From the NCBI RefSeq assembly GCF_026619415.1, contig NZ_JAOVZR010000001.1:3084501-3148500 (forward strand): DNA of 64,000 nt, given 5' to 3'. Source of the stretch: Hoeflea algicola. Its GTDB lineage: Bacteria; Pseudomonadota; Alphaproteobacteria; Rhizobiales; Rhizobiaceae. Position 1 is the stretch's first letter, and each line of letters starts with the position of its first letter. The notes beneath the pieces were generated by a model. It worked only from the letters and a program-made list of their open reading frames with translations. It was not told the origin of the DNA and did no database searches. The position numbers were made by a program, and so were the translations under genes. Of the stretch, positions 28,596 to 36,386 are shown in pieces.

Positions 28596-30359
28596 TCAGA
28601 CACCGGTGCGCGGCAGGGCCGTCCGTACCAGCTTCCAGTCGATATACGGCGTTTGACCGACAACGAAGCTCACACTGATCTGCTTGCTTGTGCGAGCACC
28701 GGCAAGGTCGGCAAAATACACGTCTTCCTCGATCTGCGCCGCCTGATCATGGGAAACGAATGCCCAGCTTTCACCATCCCCGGCAGTCAGGTGGATCACG
28801 CCCTGTTCATCCTGGGTGGCGGTGATCGAGGGGTGAATGTGGAACCGGGCGACCGCCGTCGTGCGATCTTCCGTCCGTGGTGGATTACCGCCGGACCTGA
28901 GGAACTGGTCGCGCCCCTCCACTTCATGGCCTGAGGACAACAGCCGCAGCGTGCGCCGATGCAATAGTTTGAGAGTACTTTGATAGCCGTCATGGGTGGC
29001 ACTGAAGCCAAGATGCTGGCCATCCTCATCAAGCGATTCCAACTCAACATGGCGTACCCCGCCGGTGACAATCGGGCCGAGAAACGGTGATTGCGAAATC
29101 CGCAGCGACGAGGAATCGTTCAATGTCACCGTGCTGTGGGCCGCGGTCAGTCGCGCGAATTCACCATGCACCTGATGCGCAAAAACCGGCGCACCGGCAT
29201 TGACGATGAAACGGTTTGCACCCGACGACAATTCGAACGACAGGCACCCCGCATGCGCAGCCGCTGACATGATCCCCTTGGGCGGCGGCCCGGTGTCGGC
29301 GATCAGCGCCACATCCCCGATTGCCAATCTTTGGTAATGCGAATGCGGCATTTCCCGGAACGCCGTTCCCGAGGTCTCGTCATAGCGCAAAACGCCCAGC
29401 AACCGGTCAGCCGAGACTGCCGACGCTCCATTGAACAAGGCCAGTTCGCCATTGCTATGTCTGAAAAACCGCAAGCCCGAAAACATCCGGTCCATACCCG
29501 CAATCATGTTGCGCGGTGGTTTTTGACCGAGATTGACATAGGTCTGCCTCAGCGGCAGCAGATCAGTCAGCAGATTGATCAACACCATCGGGTTGCGCGA
29601 GGCATGGCCACCATCGGGCAGGATCTGCTGGCTGAATTCCTCATCAAGGTTGCGAGCGGCAGCACGGACCGCGCCGGCGCTGGCCGGCAGGCAGAGGCTC
29701 GCCATTGCCAGGGCGATGCGCGCCTTGAACCTTGTGGCGCTGCATGGCATGGCCCTACTGATATGACGCAGATACCGGCTTTGCAGCGCGATGCTTTTGA
29801 GAAACCGCCGATAGAAGCCGTGATCGGCGCCCCTGAGCACAATCGGCGAATGCGAAAACCAGGAAATCAGCCGTGTGGCAAGAACATCGGGCTCGTAAGA
29901 CACCCCGCCTAACTCGCGGCCTTCGACCATGATCCAGTCATCAACCAGCGCCCGTGCATTGGCAAATGCCAGATCGTGATCGGCTGCCCGCATATGCCTC
30001 AGCCAGCCAAATCCATGCAGGCCGCGCGCGAAAGCGTCACTGGGCGCTTCCATCTGGAACGGGCTCGCGCCCTCGGTGTCGACCATCCTGCCACCAAGCG
30101 CGAACCGCCCCGAATAGATCTCCGCTGCAAGATGCGAATCAGCAATCCGCAGATCAATCGGCGCCACCACCAGCCTGTCCGGGGTTCCCCCGGCAAACCG
30201 CATGGCGTTGATTCGCCCCAACGCGGTCCGGCGCACGAAGCGGCGCCAGATCTCCGCACCGTACAGATATGCCGGGCGCTGCGAATCGATAAGTGAATAT
30301 GCCAAGCAAAAATTTCCTGAAACCGGTTCTGATCCTCCACCGGACAAGAATCTTATCAT
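28596..30359 (-). CDS. heparinase II/III-family polysaccharide lyase-like protein
   Basis: A 587-aa protein with an alpha-helical N-terminal part and a C-terminal beta-sandwich typical of heparinase II/III (for example FELSSGANRFIVNAGAPVFA, TLNDSSSLRIS, VEGRDQFLRSGG). It lacks a convincing signal peptide. Its substrate is unknown; relatives sit between purH and rsmB in many Rhizobiales. The start is uncertain: the ATG at 30359 has no clear ribosome site, whereas a TTG at 30305 is preceded by AGGAAA and also fits the family's N-terminal pattern. Confidence 0.85.
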   Translation of the reverse strand: MIRFLSGGGSEPVSGNFCLAYSLIDSQRPAYLYGAEIWRRFVRRTALGRINAMRFAGGTPDRLVVAPIDLRIADSHLAAEIYSGRFALGGRMVDTEGASPFQMEAPSDAFARGLHGFGWLRHMRAADHDLAFANARALVDDWIMVEGRELGGVSYEPDVLATRLISWFSHSPIVLRGADHGFYRRFLKSIALQSRYLRHISRAMPCSATRFKARIALAMASLCLPASAGAVRAAARNLDEEFSQQILPDGGHASRNPMVLINLLTDLLPLRQTYVNLGQKPPRNMIAGMDRMFSGLRFFRHSNGELALFNGASAVSADRLLGVLRYDETSGTAFREMPHSHYQRLAIGDVALIADTGPPPKGIMSAAAHAGCLSFELSSGANRFIVNAGAPVFAHQVHGEFARLTAAHSTVTLNDSSSLRISQSPFLGPIVTGGVRHVELESLDEDGQHLGFSATHDGYQSTLKLLHRRTLRLLSSGHEVEGRDQFLRSGGNPPRTEDRTTAVARFHIHPSITATQDEQGVIHLTAGDGESWAFVSHDQAAQIEEDVYFADLAGARTSKQISVSFVVGQTPYIDWKLVRTALPRTGV

Positions 30360-30506
30360 AGTGAATCAATTGTTCAAATGCCCATAATCCTGCGCGAAAC
30401 GTTCAGGCATCCGCAACAAAACCGCGAGTTACTTATGCCAGGGCGATACTGCAGGTGTAACGGAGCAGATTTTAGCATCATCACTGTCTTCACCCTGAAT
30501 GCCATT

Positions 30507-31889
30507 TCAGGGCCGTGTCAGAACCACGGCATAGAATCCGTCGAGCCCCGCCAGCCGCAAATCATTATGGGCAAGCATGGCCGGGTGGGTTCTGATTTCG
30601 CCGGCCGCGGTGATGGCGGATTCCAGGCCAGGCCAGCGCGAAGCGTCCACCGGCCTGATCCGCCATGCCGGATGATCTGCGAGGAACCCTGCCACCATTT
30701 CTTCCCCCTCCATCGGATCAAGCGAGCAGTTGGAAAACACCAGCTCACCCCCGGGCCGAACCAGACCCGCTGCATGATCGAGCAGGTCACGCTGCACCCG
30801 CGCCAGCCTGACAATGTCATCCTGGCTCTTGGTATAGGGAATATCGGGGTGGCGGCGCACCGTTCCTGTCGACGAACACGGCGCATCCAGCAGCACGCCG
30901 TCAAAGCCTTCCGGCGCCACCAGGTCCTGCGCCCGGCTTAATTGCGTGGCGACATCCAGCCCCAGTCGCGTCAAGTTGCCCCGCAATCGCTCAAGCCTGT
31001 TGGCTGACTGGTCGCAGGCTGTCACCCGGGCGCCGGCGAGCGCCAGTTGCGCGGTCTTGCCGCCCGGCGCCGCACACAAATCGGCAATATCCAGCCCTTC
31101 GAGCCGCGAAAACATCTGCGCCGGCAGGCTTGCCGCCGCGTCCTGGACCCACCAGGCCCCTTCATCATAGCCGGCCAGCCCCGAAACGGGTCCTTCCGGC
31201 CGAGCAATCCGCACCGACCCGGTCGACAGCACCACGCCGCCGAGTTGCTCGGCCCAGCCTGCCGCATCACTCTTGACGGTAAGGTCGATAGCCGGCGGTT
31301 CCGACAGGATCGACAAGATCGCTGCCGCATCGGTCGGGTAGGCCCCGTGAATCCGGCTTTCGAACCAGGCCGGGAACGCCGCTACTTCTGCCATCAGAAC
31401 AGGTAGCCGGCTTTCTTTTTCACGCCCCATTCGCCGCAACAGGGCATTGACCAGACCGGCAAAGCGCCGGTTGCGCGGATCGGCCGTAGCCTGGGTGACC
31501 GCCAGATCGACGGCGGCGCGGTCCGGCACGTCAAGAAACAGGATCTGTGCCGCGCCGACACGCAGCACCTGGCGCAGTGCCTTGGCGCCATCCGGCAGCG
31601 GATTGTCGACCATCTGGTCGATATAGGCGTCAATCAATTGCAGGTGCCGCAGCGCCGAGAGCAAGATTGCCCTGACCAGCAACCGGTCCTGGTCACCAAG
31701 CCCGGTAAAGGCCGGATTGCCGCCCGCCGGATCGAGCAACCCGTCAAGCGAGGCCTGGCTTTCGGTAACGGCTGCCAGCAGCCGTGTCGCCGCCATCCGT
31801 GCCGCGAGACCGGGCTTGAGCGGGTCGGTGGACGAACCGGAATTCCTGCCGCCTCGCACGCGTGACCGCCCGCTCTCTGCCCCGGTCAA
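30507..31889 (-). CDS. rsmB: 16S rRNA m5C methyltransferase, RsmB family
   Basis: The 460-aa enzyme has an N-terminal NusB-like domain (about 20-165) and a C-terminal Rossmann methyltransferase domain. The two family cysteines are present in [18 protein letters not shown] and [15 protein letters not shown], the second being the nucleophile. The SAM site is [16 protein letters not shown]. It methylates C967 of 16S rRNA in E. coli. The start overlaps the stop of htpX by 4 nt. Confidence 0.93.
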   Translation of the reverse strand: MTGAESGRSRVRGGRNSGSSTDPLKPGLAARMAATRLLAAVTESQASLDGLLDPAGGNPAFTGLGDQDRLLVRAILLSALRHLQLIDAYIDQMVDNPLPDGAKALRQVLRVGAAQILFLDVPDRAAVDLAVTQATADPRNRRFAGLVNALLRRMGREKESRLPVLMAEVAAFPAWFESRIHGAYPTDAAAILSILSEPPAIDLTVKSDAAGWAEQLGGVVLSTGSVRIARPEGPVSGLAGYDEGAWWVQDAAASLPAQMFSRLEGLDIADLCAAPGGKTAQLALAGARVTACDQSANRLERLRGNLTRLGLDVATQLSRAQDLVAPEGFDGVLLDAPCSSTGTVRRHPDIPYTKSQDDIVRLARVQRDLLDHAAGLVRPGGELVFSNCSLDPMEGEEMVAGFLADHPAWRIRPVDASRWPGLESAITAAGEIRTHPAMLAHNDLRLAGLDGFYAVVLTRP

Positions 31890-32827
31890 GACCAGGGCCC
31901 CTTGCGGCCGGCGCCATCGCGGCCCCAGGGCCCCGGTTGCGCAGGCTTTTCCCGGCGAGGTTCGGGGCGCGGGTCGCTAGCAGTGGTAAATTCAGACACC
32001 ATAGCGTGCAACGCCGCAATCCGGTTTTCCGTGGCCGGGTGGGTCGAAAACAGACTGTCCATGCGCCTGCCATTCAGTGGATTGATAATAAACATATGTG
32101 CCGTGGCCGGGTTTCGCTCGGCCTCCTCGTTGACAATGTGGCCCGCTCCCGCGGCAATTTTCTTGAGCGCCGAGGCCAGCCACAATGGGTGGCCGCAGAT
32201 TTCAGCGCCGCGCCGGTCGGCGGCATATTCGCGGGTGCGGCTGATGGTCATCTGTACCACCATCGCCGCCAGTGGCGCGACCAGCATCGCCACCAGCACG
32301 CCAATGAAGCCGAGCGGATTGTTGTTGCGGTTGCCGCCAAAGAAGAACGCGAAATTGCCAAGCATCGAGATTGCCCCGGCAAGCGTCGCGGTAATCGTCA
32401 TGGTCAGCGTATCGCGATGCTCGATATGCGCCAGTTCATGCGCCATCACCGCGGCGATTTCCTCTTCGCCCAAACTCTCGAGCAGCCCGGTGGAGGCGGC
32501 AACTGCCGCATTTTGCGGATTGCGCCCGGTGGCAAAGGCATTGGGCTGGGCGTTGCGGATCACATAGACCCGCGGCATCGGCAGATTGGCGTTTGCGGCC
32601 AGGTCAGCTACCATTTGATAGTATTTCGGTGCGCTGCGGGCATCGACCTCCACAGCATTGTACATTTTCAGCACCATCTTGTCGGAATTCCAGTAGGAAA
32701 ACAGATTCATGCCGGCCGCAACGACAAAGGCGATCATCATCCCGCCAGTGCCACCGATCAGATAACCGACCCCCATGAACAGCGCCGTCATCAGCGCCAG
32801 AAGCATGGCTGTGCGAACAAGGTTCAT
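31886..32827 (-). CDS. htpX: zinc metalloprotease HtpX
   Basis: A 313-aa M48-family membrane protease that degrades misfolded membrane proteins. It has two N-terminal helices ([35 protein letters not shown]), then the catalytic [10 protein letters not shown] (H130, E131, H134) and further helices. The C-terminus is a Pro/Arg-rich tail. I placed the start at 32827 because GAGGAG then lies 6 nt upstream; an ATG two codons earlier would abut the ribosome site. The gene is divergent from the SdhAF4-like gene. Confidence 0.93.
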   Translation of the reverse strand: MNLVRTAMLLALMTALFMGVGYLIGGTGGMMIAFVVAAGMNLFSYWNSDKMVLKMYNAVEVDARSAPKYYQMVADLAANANLPMPRVYVIRNAQPNAFATGRNPQNAAVAASTGLLESLGEEEIAAVMAHELAHIEHRDTLTMTITATLAGAISMLGNFAFFFGGNRNNNPLGFIGVLVAMLVAPLAAMVVQMTISRTREYAADRRGAEICGHPLWLASALKKIAAGAGHIVNEEAERNPATAHMFIINPLNGRRMDSLFSTHPATENRIAALHAMVSEFTTASDPRPEPRREKPAQPGPWGRDGAGRKGPWS

Positions 32828-32948
32828 GCGCATCTCCTCATGACGACAGGATTCCAATGGGAAATCCATATTTGGATTTTGTCGCTTGTGGCGTTAAAGA
32901 TGGCGAGTATCAAGCTATTGTTCAATGCCAATGCCCCCCAGGTGACCG

Positions 32949-33176
32949 ATGTCGATTTCAGAAGACCAGACCCCAGCTAGCCCGCAGCAGGCCACACCGC
33001 CTGCAAAGCGCGCACTCAGCCCTGCAGCCCAGCGCGCCCTCGCCGAAGCCGATGCGCGACGCCAGGCCGAGGGCAGCGCGCCCGGCAAGCCCGAGCGAGA
33101 AATCGGTGGCCGCGGCGGCGTCGACCCAGCGCGCTATGGTGATTGGGAAATCAAGGGCCGGGCGATCGACTTCTAA
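32949..33176 (+). CDS. DUF1674 / SdhAF4-like succinate dehydrogenase assembly factor
   Basis: A 75-aa hydrophilic protein ending GGRGGVDPARYGDWEIKGRA plus IDF, the signature of DUF1674/SdhAF4. Eukaryotic SdhAF4 binds the flavinated SdhA subunit before assembly of complex II; the bacterial role is inferred. The N-terminal half is Ala/Pro-rich and disordered. Its stop is only 24 bp before the left terminal repeat of the transposable element. Confidence 0.9.
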   Translation: MSISEDQTPASPQQATPPAKRALSPAAQRALAEADARRQAEGSAPGKPEREIGGRGGVDPARYGDWEIKGRAIDF

Positions 33177-33200
33177 TCATCAGTGATTGCCTTGTCGTCA

Positions 33201-33240
33201 ACAAAGGAATATATTCGCGATATTATCTTTGACAAACCCA
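33201..33240 (+). repeat. left terminal inverted repeat
   Basis: The outer end starts ACAAAGGAATATATT and the inner end is GACAAACCCA. Three mismatches separate it from the right copy. It contains an imperfect palindrome (AATAT, 7 nt, ATATT). Its inner edge carries the TTGACA of the presumed transposase promoter. Confidence 0.85.
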
Positions 33241-33257
33241 AACCGATATGCGATAAC
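33229..33257 (+). promoter_or_regulatory. presumed transposase promoter overlapping the left repeat
   Basis: A perfect TTGACA at 33229-33234 lies inside the terminal repeat. It is followed after exactly 17 nt by GATAAC at 33252-33257 (4/6 to TATAAT). The transposase ATG follows 31 nt later. Confidence 0.6.
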
Positions 33258-33258
33258 G

Positions 33259-33278
33259 AATCAACAAGTTAGTTGATT
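33259..33278. repeat. inverted repeat in the transposase leader
   Basis: AATCAAC at 33259-33265 pairs perfectly with GTTGATT at 33272-33278, 6-nt loop. It lies directly downstream of the -10 box and 10 nt before the ATG, so it could be an operator or an mRNA hairpin limiting translation. Confidence 0.5.
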
Positions 33279-33288
33279 GGATGACGTT

Positions 33289-34239
33289 ATGTCGGTTTTG
33301 AGCAAGGAATATTTTCACAACGAGGCTGCTGCCTTCGATCATGTTGAGAGCATTCTGTGGCCTAATGGCCCAGTTTGCCCGCATTGTGGAAATGATGACC
33401 GCATCTACAAACTGGAAGGCGTCTACACAAAGCCATCCAAGAAGAACCCGGAAGGCGTTGAACGCCACGGCCTGAAAAAGTGCGCAGCTTGCCGCAAGCA
33501 GTTCACCGTTCGCATGGGCACGATCTTTGAGGAAAGCCACATACCCATGAGCAAGTGGTTGCAGGCAATCCATTTGATGTGCTCCAGCAAAAAGGGCATC
33601 AGCTCTAACCAGCTTCACCGCGTCCTTGAAATCACCCTCAAGAGCGCATGGTTCCTTTCCCATCGCATCCGCGAAGCAATGCGGACTGGCGTGTTTGAAA
33701 CCCCGCTTGGCGGCGAAGGCAAGATTGTGGAAGCCGACGAAACATTCATCGGTCACAAGAAGGGCTTTGAAAAGAAGGGCGGCGGCGCTGGTCACAAGAT
33801 GACGGTTATGAGCCTTTTCGAGCGCGGCGGTGACGTTCGTTCGGTGGTTCTGGACCGGATCAGCAAGAAGGGCATTGGCAAGGTGATCGCGGACAATGTG
33901 CATCACGAAAGCCGTCTAATGACCGATACCGCTTCGCACTACAAGCGCCGTGGTTTTGCTGTTGCCAGCCACGAAATGGTCAATCACCACAAGGGCGAAT
34001 ACGTCCGTGATGATGTTTACACAAACACTCTGGAAGGCTTCTACAGCATCTTCAAACGCGGCATGAAGGGCGTTTATCAGCATTGCGCCGAAAAGCACCT
34101 GCACCGCTACGCTGCTGAATTTGATTTCCGCTACAACAACCGTGTTGCTCGCGGCGTGAACGATAGCGAACGGGCAATGAACGCTTTGATCGGTGTCAGC
34201 GGCAAGCGGCTGACTTATGAAGGGCCTGATTTCGTCTAA
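33289..34239 (+). CDS. IS1595/ISXO2-family DDE transposase
   Basis: A 316-aa transposase. The N-terminal zinc ribbon has CPHCGNDD and KKCAACRKQF. The ISXO2 catalytic domain has the first Asp in VEADETFIGHKK, the second in LMTDTASHYKRRG, and the Asn-Lys pair in YTNTLEGFYSIFKRGMKG. This is the DDNK-like set typical of this family. The frame is intact, so it may be active. I used the ATG at 33289 rather than a TTG four codons upstream. No homologue of a second transposition protein is present. Confidence 0.93.
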   Translation: MSVLSKEYFHNEAAAFDHVESILWPNGPVCPHCGNDDRIYKLEGVYTKPSKKNPEGVERHGLKKCAACRKQFTVRMGTIFEESHIPMSKWLQAIHLMCSSKKGISSNQLHRVLEITLKSAWFLSHRIREAMRTGVFETPLGGEGKIVEADETFIGHKKGFEKKGGGAGHKMTVMSLFERGGDVRSVVLDRISKKGIGKVIADNVHHESRLMTDTASHYKRRGFAVASHEMVNHHKGEYVRDDVYTNTLEGFYSIFKRGMKGVYQHCAEKHLHRYAAEFDFRYNNRVARGVNDSERAMNALIGVSGKRLTYEGPDFV

Positions 34240-34402
34240 TGATTTCTACAGGCCAGAACAATTAAAACTCGAACTGCACCAATCATCATTACGGAAACGG
34301 AATGATGATTGATTCTTGTGAAAATTGATCTATGTTTAGGTTCTCCCGTGACCCGAACCCTCTGCCCAAGGCAGAGGACCCGCCAATAGGCGGTGGTCTG
34401 AC

Positions 34403-35161
34403 CTAGGGTCGCGGGACGCTTTTCAATTGCCTGTGCCAAATGGTGAATTTGCCCGCCCTAAACGTGTCTCTAGTGGGATCTGAAACCTTGGCCCTTGCAA
34501 AAATATGTGCTGCAAGTTCCACTTTTGATGCGGACGCATTTTCCGCCAAGTGGTGCTTGTTATTTATGAAGGCGATTGCGCCGGAAAAAATGTCGGCTAA
34601 TTGAATAAGTGGTTCGTCGTGGCTTTGGCGAAAATGGACGCGCCTATATGGCCAATCTCGCCTGTCACCACGCTTCCTCGCCCCTCTGTTCAAGATAAGG
34701 CGTAACTCTTCGGTTGATGAATTCGTCTTTCGATAATCTGGATAGATGTGGAAAAGGGATTGAGAGTGAAGCTTCCCGCACTTCATGAGAAGCTGGTAGA
34801 TCTCCTTGTTGAACCCAATTTCTGAACTTCCCCCGTTGAAATGCCGATCGCTCCGGCCTCGCATGGGGACAACCAACGAATGGAATTCGAGCGCGTTCAT
34901 CGGAGAGTCAAAAAAGAAATCTGCCACTCGCTTGTAAGCTGGCAATTTGGAATTGGAGACCTTGGTCCATTTCAATTCGGAGAATGGCAATTCTGGCAAC
35001 CTGGACTTCATGACTGACTCACAGATGGCGGCACTGTCGGTGTTGCGACAAATGACCCCACCCAACACTAGAAAATCGTGTTTCGTTTGGCTGCTTTCAT
35101 CTACATACACATTTCTGATAAGATTAGGATCTGGAGGCGATACCACCGATGCCGAAGACAA
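34403..35161 (-). CDS. DUF3800 domain protein (passenger gene)
   Basis: The 252-aa frame has the DUF3800 pattern. An N-terminal NVYVDESSQTKHDFLVLGGV supplies the conserved Asp-Glu-Ser, and C-terminal acidic segments are HDEPLIQLADIFSGAIAFI. DUF3800 is predicted to adopt an RNase H-like fold and is frequent on mobile and defence-type islands; no function is proven. The start is uncertain: TTG at 35161 or GTG at 35146, and neither has a clear ribosome site. It points away from the tiny gene at 35149, and their 5' ends overlap or abut. Confidence 0.82.
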   Translation of the reverse strand: MSSASVVSPPDPNLIRNVYVDESSQTKHDFLVLGGVICRNTDSAAICESVMKSRLPELPFSELKWTKVSNSKLPAYKRVADFFFDSPMNALEFHSLVVPMRGRSDRHFNGGSSEIGFNKEIYQLLMKCGKLHSQSLFHIYPDYRKTNSSTEELRLILNRGARKRGDRRDWPYRRVHFRQSHDEPLIQLADIFSGAIAFINNKHHLAENASASKVELAAHIFARAKVSDPTRDTFRAGKFTIWHRQLKSVPRP

Positions 35162-35307
35162 ATGAAAAACTCCAATTAAACAAGTTCAAAGAAGCTGCTC
35201 GCGAACTGGAAACAGACGACGACGAGCGCCGATTTGACGAGCGCCTCAACAAGATTGTCAAAGCGCCCGTCGAGAGGCCGTCTAAAGATCAGACGAGTTC
35301 GGAATAG
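35149..35307 (+). CDS. tiny acidic protein (passenger gene)
   Basis: A 52-aa ORF starting MPKTNEKLQLNKFKEAAREL and continuing ETDDDERRFDERLNKIVK. This charged, helical pattern recalls short proteins seen often in Rhizobiales genomes, of unknown function. GGAGG lies 12 nt upstream of the ATG. It is divergent from the DUF3800 gene and its 3' end overlaps by 19 bp the 3' end of the HTH-like gene on the other strand. Confidence 0.6.
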   Translation: MPKTNEKLQLNKFKEAARELETDDDERRFDERLNKIVKAPVERPSKDQTSSE

Positions 35308-35495
35308 AGTTCTTTAGCCAAGGCCTTACTGCCGGGGTGGAGAGTTCCATTTTTAACCTCTGATATGCGACCACCGTTCACGTCATATTTGGCCGCAATC
35401 CTACTCTGAATCCACCCGTCCCAGAGCATCATGTGGATCTCAACAGCATCATTGAATGTAAGCTGATACGAGGGTTCATTCGTTTTCGTTGTCAT
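35289..35495 (-). CDS. small HTH-like DNA-binding protein (passenger gene)
   Basis: A 68-aa protein whose central part, IQSRIAAKYDVNGGRISEVK followed by NGTLHPGS, reads as a helix-turn-helix: a QxRIAAKY helix, a turn, and a recognition helix GRISEVKNG. Similar short proteins occur on plasmids and elements. GAAGGA lies 7-9 nt before the ATG. It starts inside the end of the preceding 71-aa gene (20-nt overlap), so the pair is probably coupled. It is a candidate regulator of element genes. Confidence 0.68.
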   Translation of the reverse strand: MTTKTNEPSYQLTFNDAVEIHMMLWDGWIQSRIAAKYDVNGGRISEVKNGTLHPGSKALAKELYSELV

Positions 35496-35691
35496 TAAGG
35501 TAGTCCTTCAAAATGAAGGAGCCGGTATTGACCATAGACGAAAAATGACTCATTAAAGCCATGTGCATTTTCGTTATGTCCTGCGTCCGACTCCAATCTT
35601 TGCAGGATCCGAAAATATAGACCGTCGCGGCTGCCAGGCTTAGCGGCGGTTTTTCTTTCGAAGCTGACACCGATATGGCGAATACTGTCAT
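35476..35691 (-). CDS. small protein of unknown function (passenger gene)
   Basis: A 71-aa ORF with segments SVSASKEKPPLSLAAATVYI, FGSCKDWSRTQDITKMHMAL and FILKDYLNDNENE. I do not know the family by name, but the pattern looks like a real protein and better coded than the alternative frame at 35495-35710. It is coupled to the HTH-like gene by overlap. No ribosome site is obvious, so the exact start is uncertain. Confidence 0.55.
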   Translation of the reverse strand: MTVFAISVSASKEKPPLSLAAATVYIFGSCKDWSRTQDITKMHMALMSHFSSMVNTGSFILKDYLNDNENE

Positions 35692-35955
35692 CCAGAGTCA
35701 AGCGCACCAAAACGATCAGCGTGAACGATGACGCTAAGATTTAAATAATCATAATATTTACAGGGGCTTAACAGCCTCCTCCCTGTGGGGATAACCGTGA
35801 ACAACACGCGAACCCCGCAAGCAAGATAACCTGATTCTCTTGGCTTCGGCAAATATTGCAATGCGAGTGATTCGCGAGTGCGCCGCACAATACTTAAGTT
35901 TCTGCCATCATTACATAATTTAGATATGTAGAAGTCTTTATGTGGAGTGTCCATT

Positions 35956-36132
35956 ATGTACAGGATCTTGACCGCGCCTATTTTCAGGCTGGCTGCAAAT
36001 TTGCTGCCTACCTCGTGCCTTCAGATGGAACTCTCAATCCGAGAGGGAGTGGCCTACCACCCTGTTCGGCACGACGAGTGCAAGACTGTGACGGCACAAG
36101 GGCCGTGCGTCATTACGGTGAACCACGTTTAG
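35956..36132 (+). CDS. candidate 58-aa ORF in the mobile element
   Basis: The frame begins MYRILTAPIFRLAANLLPTS and ends CKTVTAQGPCVITVNHV. A GGAG site lies 9 nt before the ATG. The first 25 residues could be a weak hydrophobic signal or anchor. No family is recognised. It ends tail-to-tail with the KTSC gene (4-nt overlap). Coding status is uncertain. Confidence 0.4.
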   Translation: MYRILTAPIFRLAANLLPTSCLQMELSIREGVAYHPVRHDECKTVTAQGPCVITVNHV

Positions 36133-36329
36133 CCGACTGAATACCGATCTCTGATATGGTCGTTGAAATACCCGCCCTTTGACCGGGAGTTACAGAGGCC
36201 TTCGAAAATTGCGGCTGGAACCCCGTAATAGCTATAAGGCCCGCCGCTTTCTACAAACCAGATTTGCAGAATTCTTGTAGACGCATTGTATTCTGCTGCT
36301 GCTATAGCGGTGGAATTGAACCTTGGCAT
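36129..36329 (-). CDS. KTSC-domain protein (passenger gene)
   Basis: The 66-aa protein is a single KTSC domain: NSTAIAAAEYNASTRILQIW, then GGPYSYYGVPAAIFEGLC and the KGGYFNDHIRDRY ending that includes the K..YF...IR pattern. KTSC domains are found alone and at the C-terminus of lysyl-tRNA synthetase-like or phage proteins; their function is unknown. AGGAG lies 9 nt before the ATG. It is the first gene inside the right end and probably reads from the promoter that overlaps the right repeat. Confidence 0.85.
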   Translation of the reverse strand: MPRFNSTAIAAAEYNASTRILQIWFVESGGPYSYYGVPAAIFEGLCNSRSKGGYFNDHIRDRYSVG

Positions 36330-36357
36330 ACCGGCGCACTCCTAGTGAGGTTGCAGA

Positions 36358-36386
36358 ACCATAACTGAGTCGCGTGGGTTTGTCAG
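36358..36386 (-). promoter_or_regulatory. inward promoter overlapping the right repeat
   Basis: On the minus strand CTGACA (36381-36386) lies at the same position of the repeat as TTGACA does on the left. A 17-nt spacer leads to TATGGT (36358-36363), then the AGGAG and ATG of the KTSC gene. Confidence 0.55.

Noticed and set aside
35495..35710. 71-aa alternative frame on the minus strand
   Set aside because: Overlaps the 35476-35691 ORF almost fully; its composition looks like an out-of-frame translation, while the other frame couples to the HTH gene.
35688..35954. 88-aa minus-strand ORF in the mobile element
   Set aside because: Overlaps the likely promoter region of the small gene pair, reads as low-quality coding and has no recognisable pattern or ribosome site.
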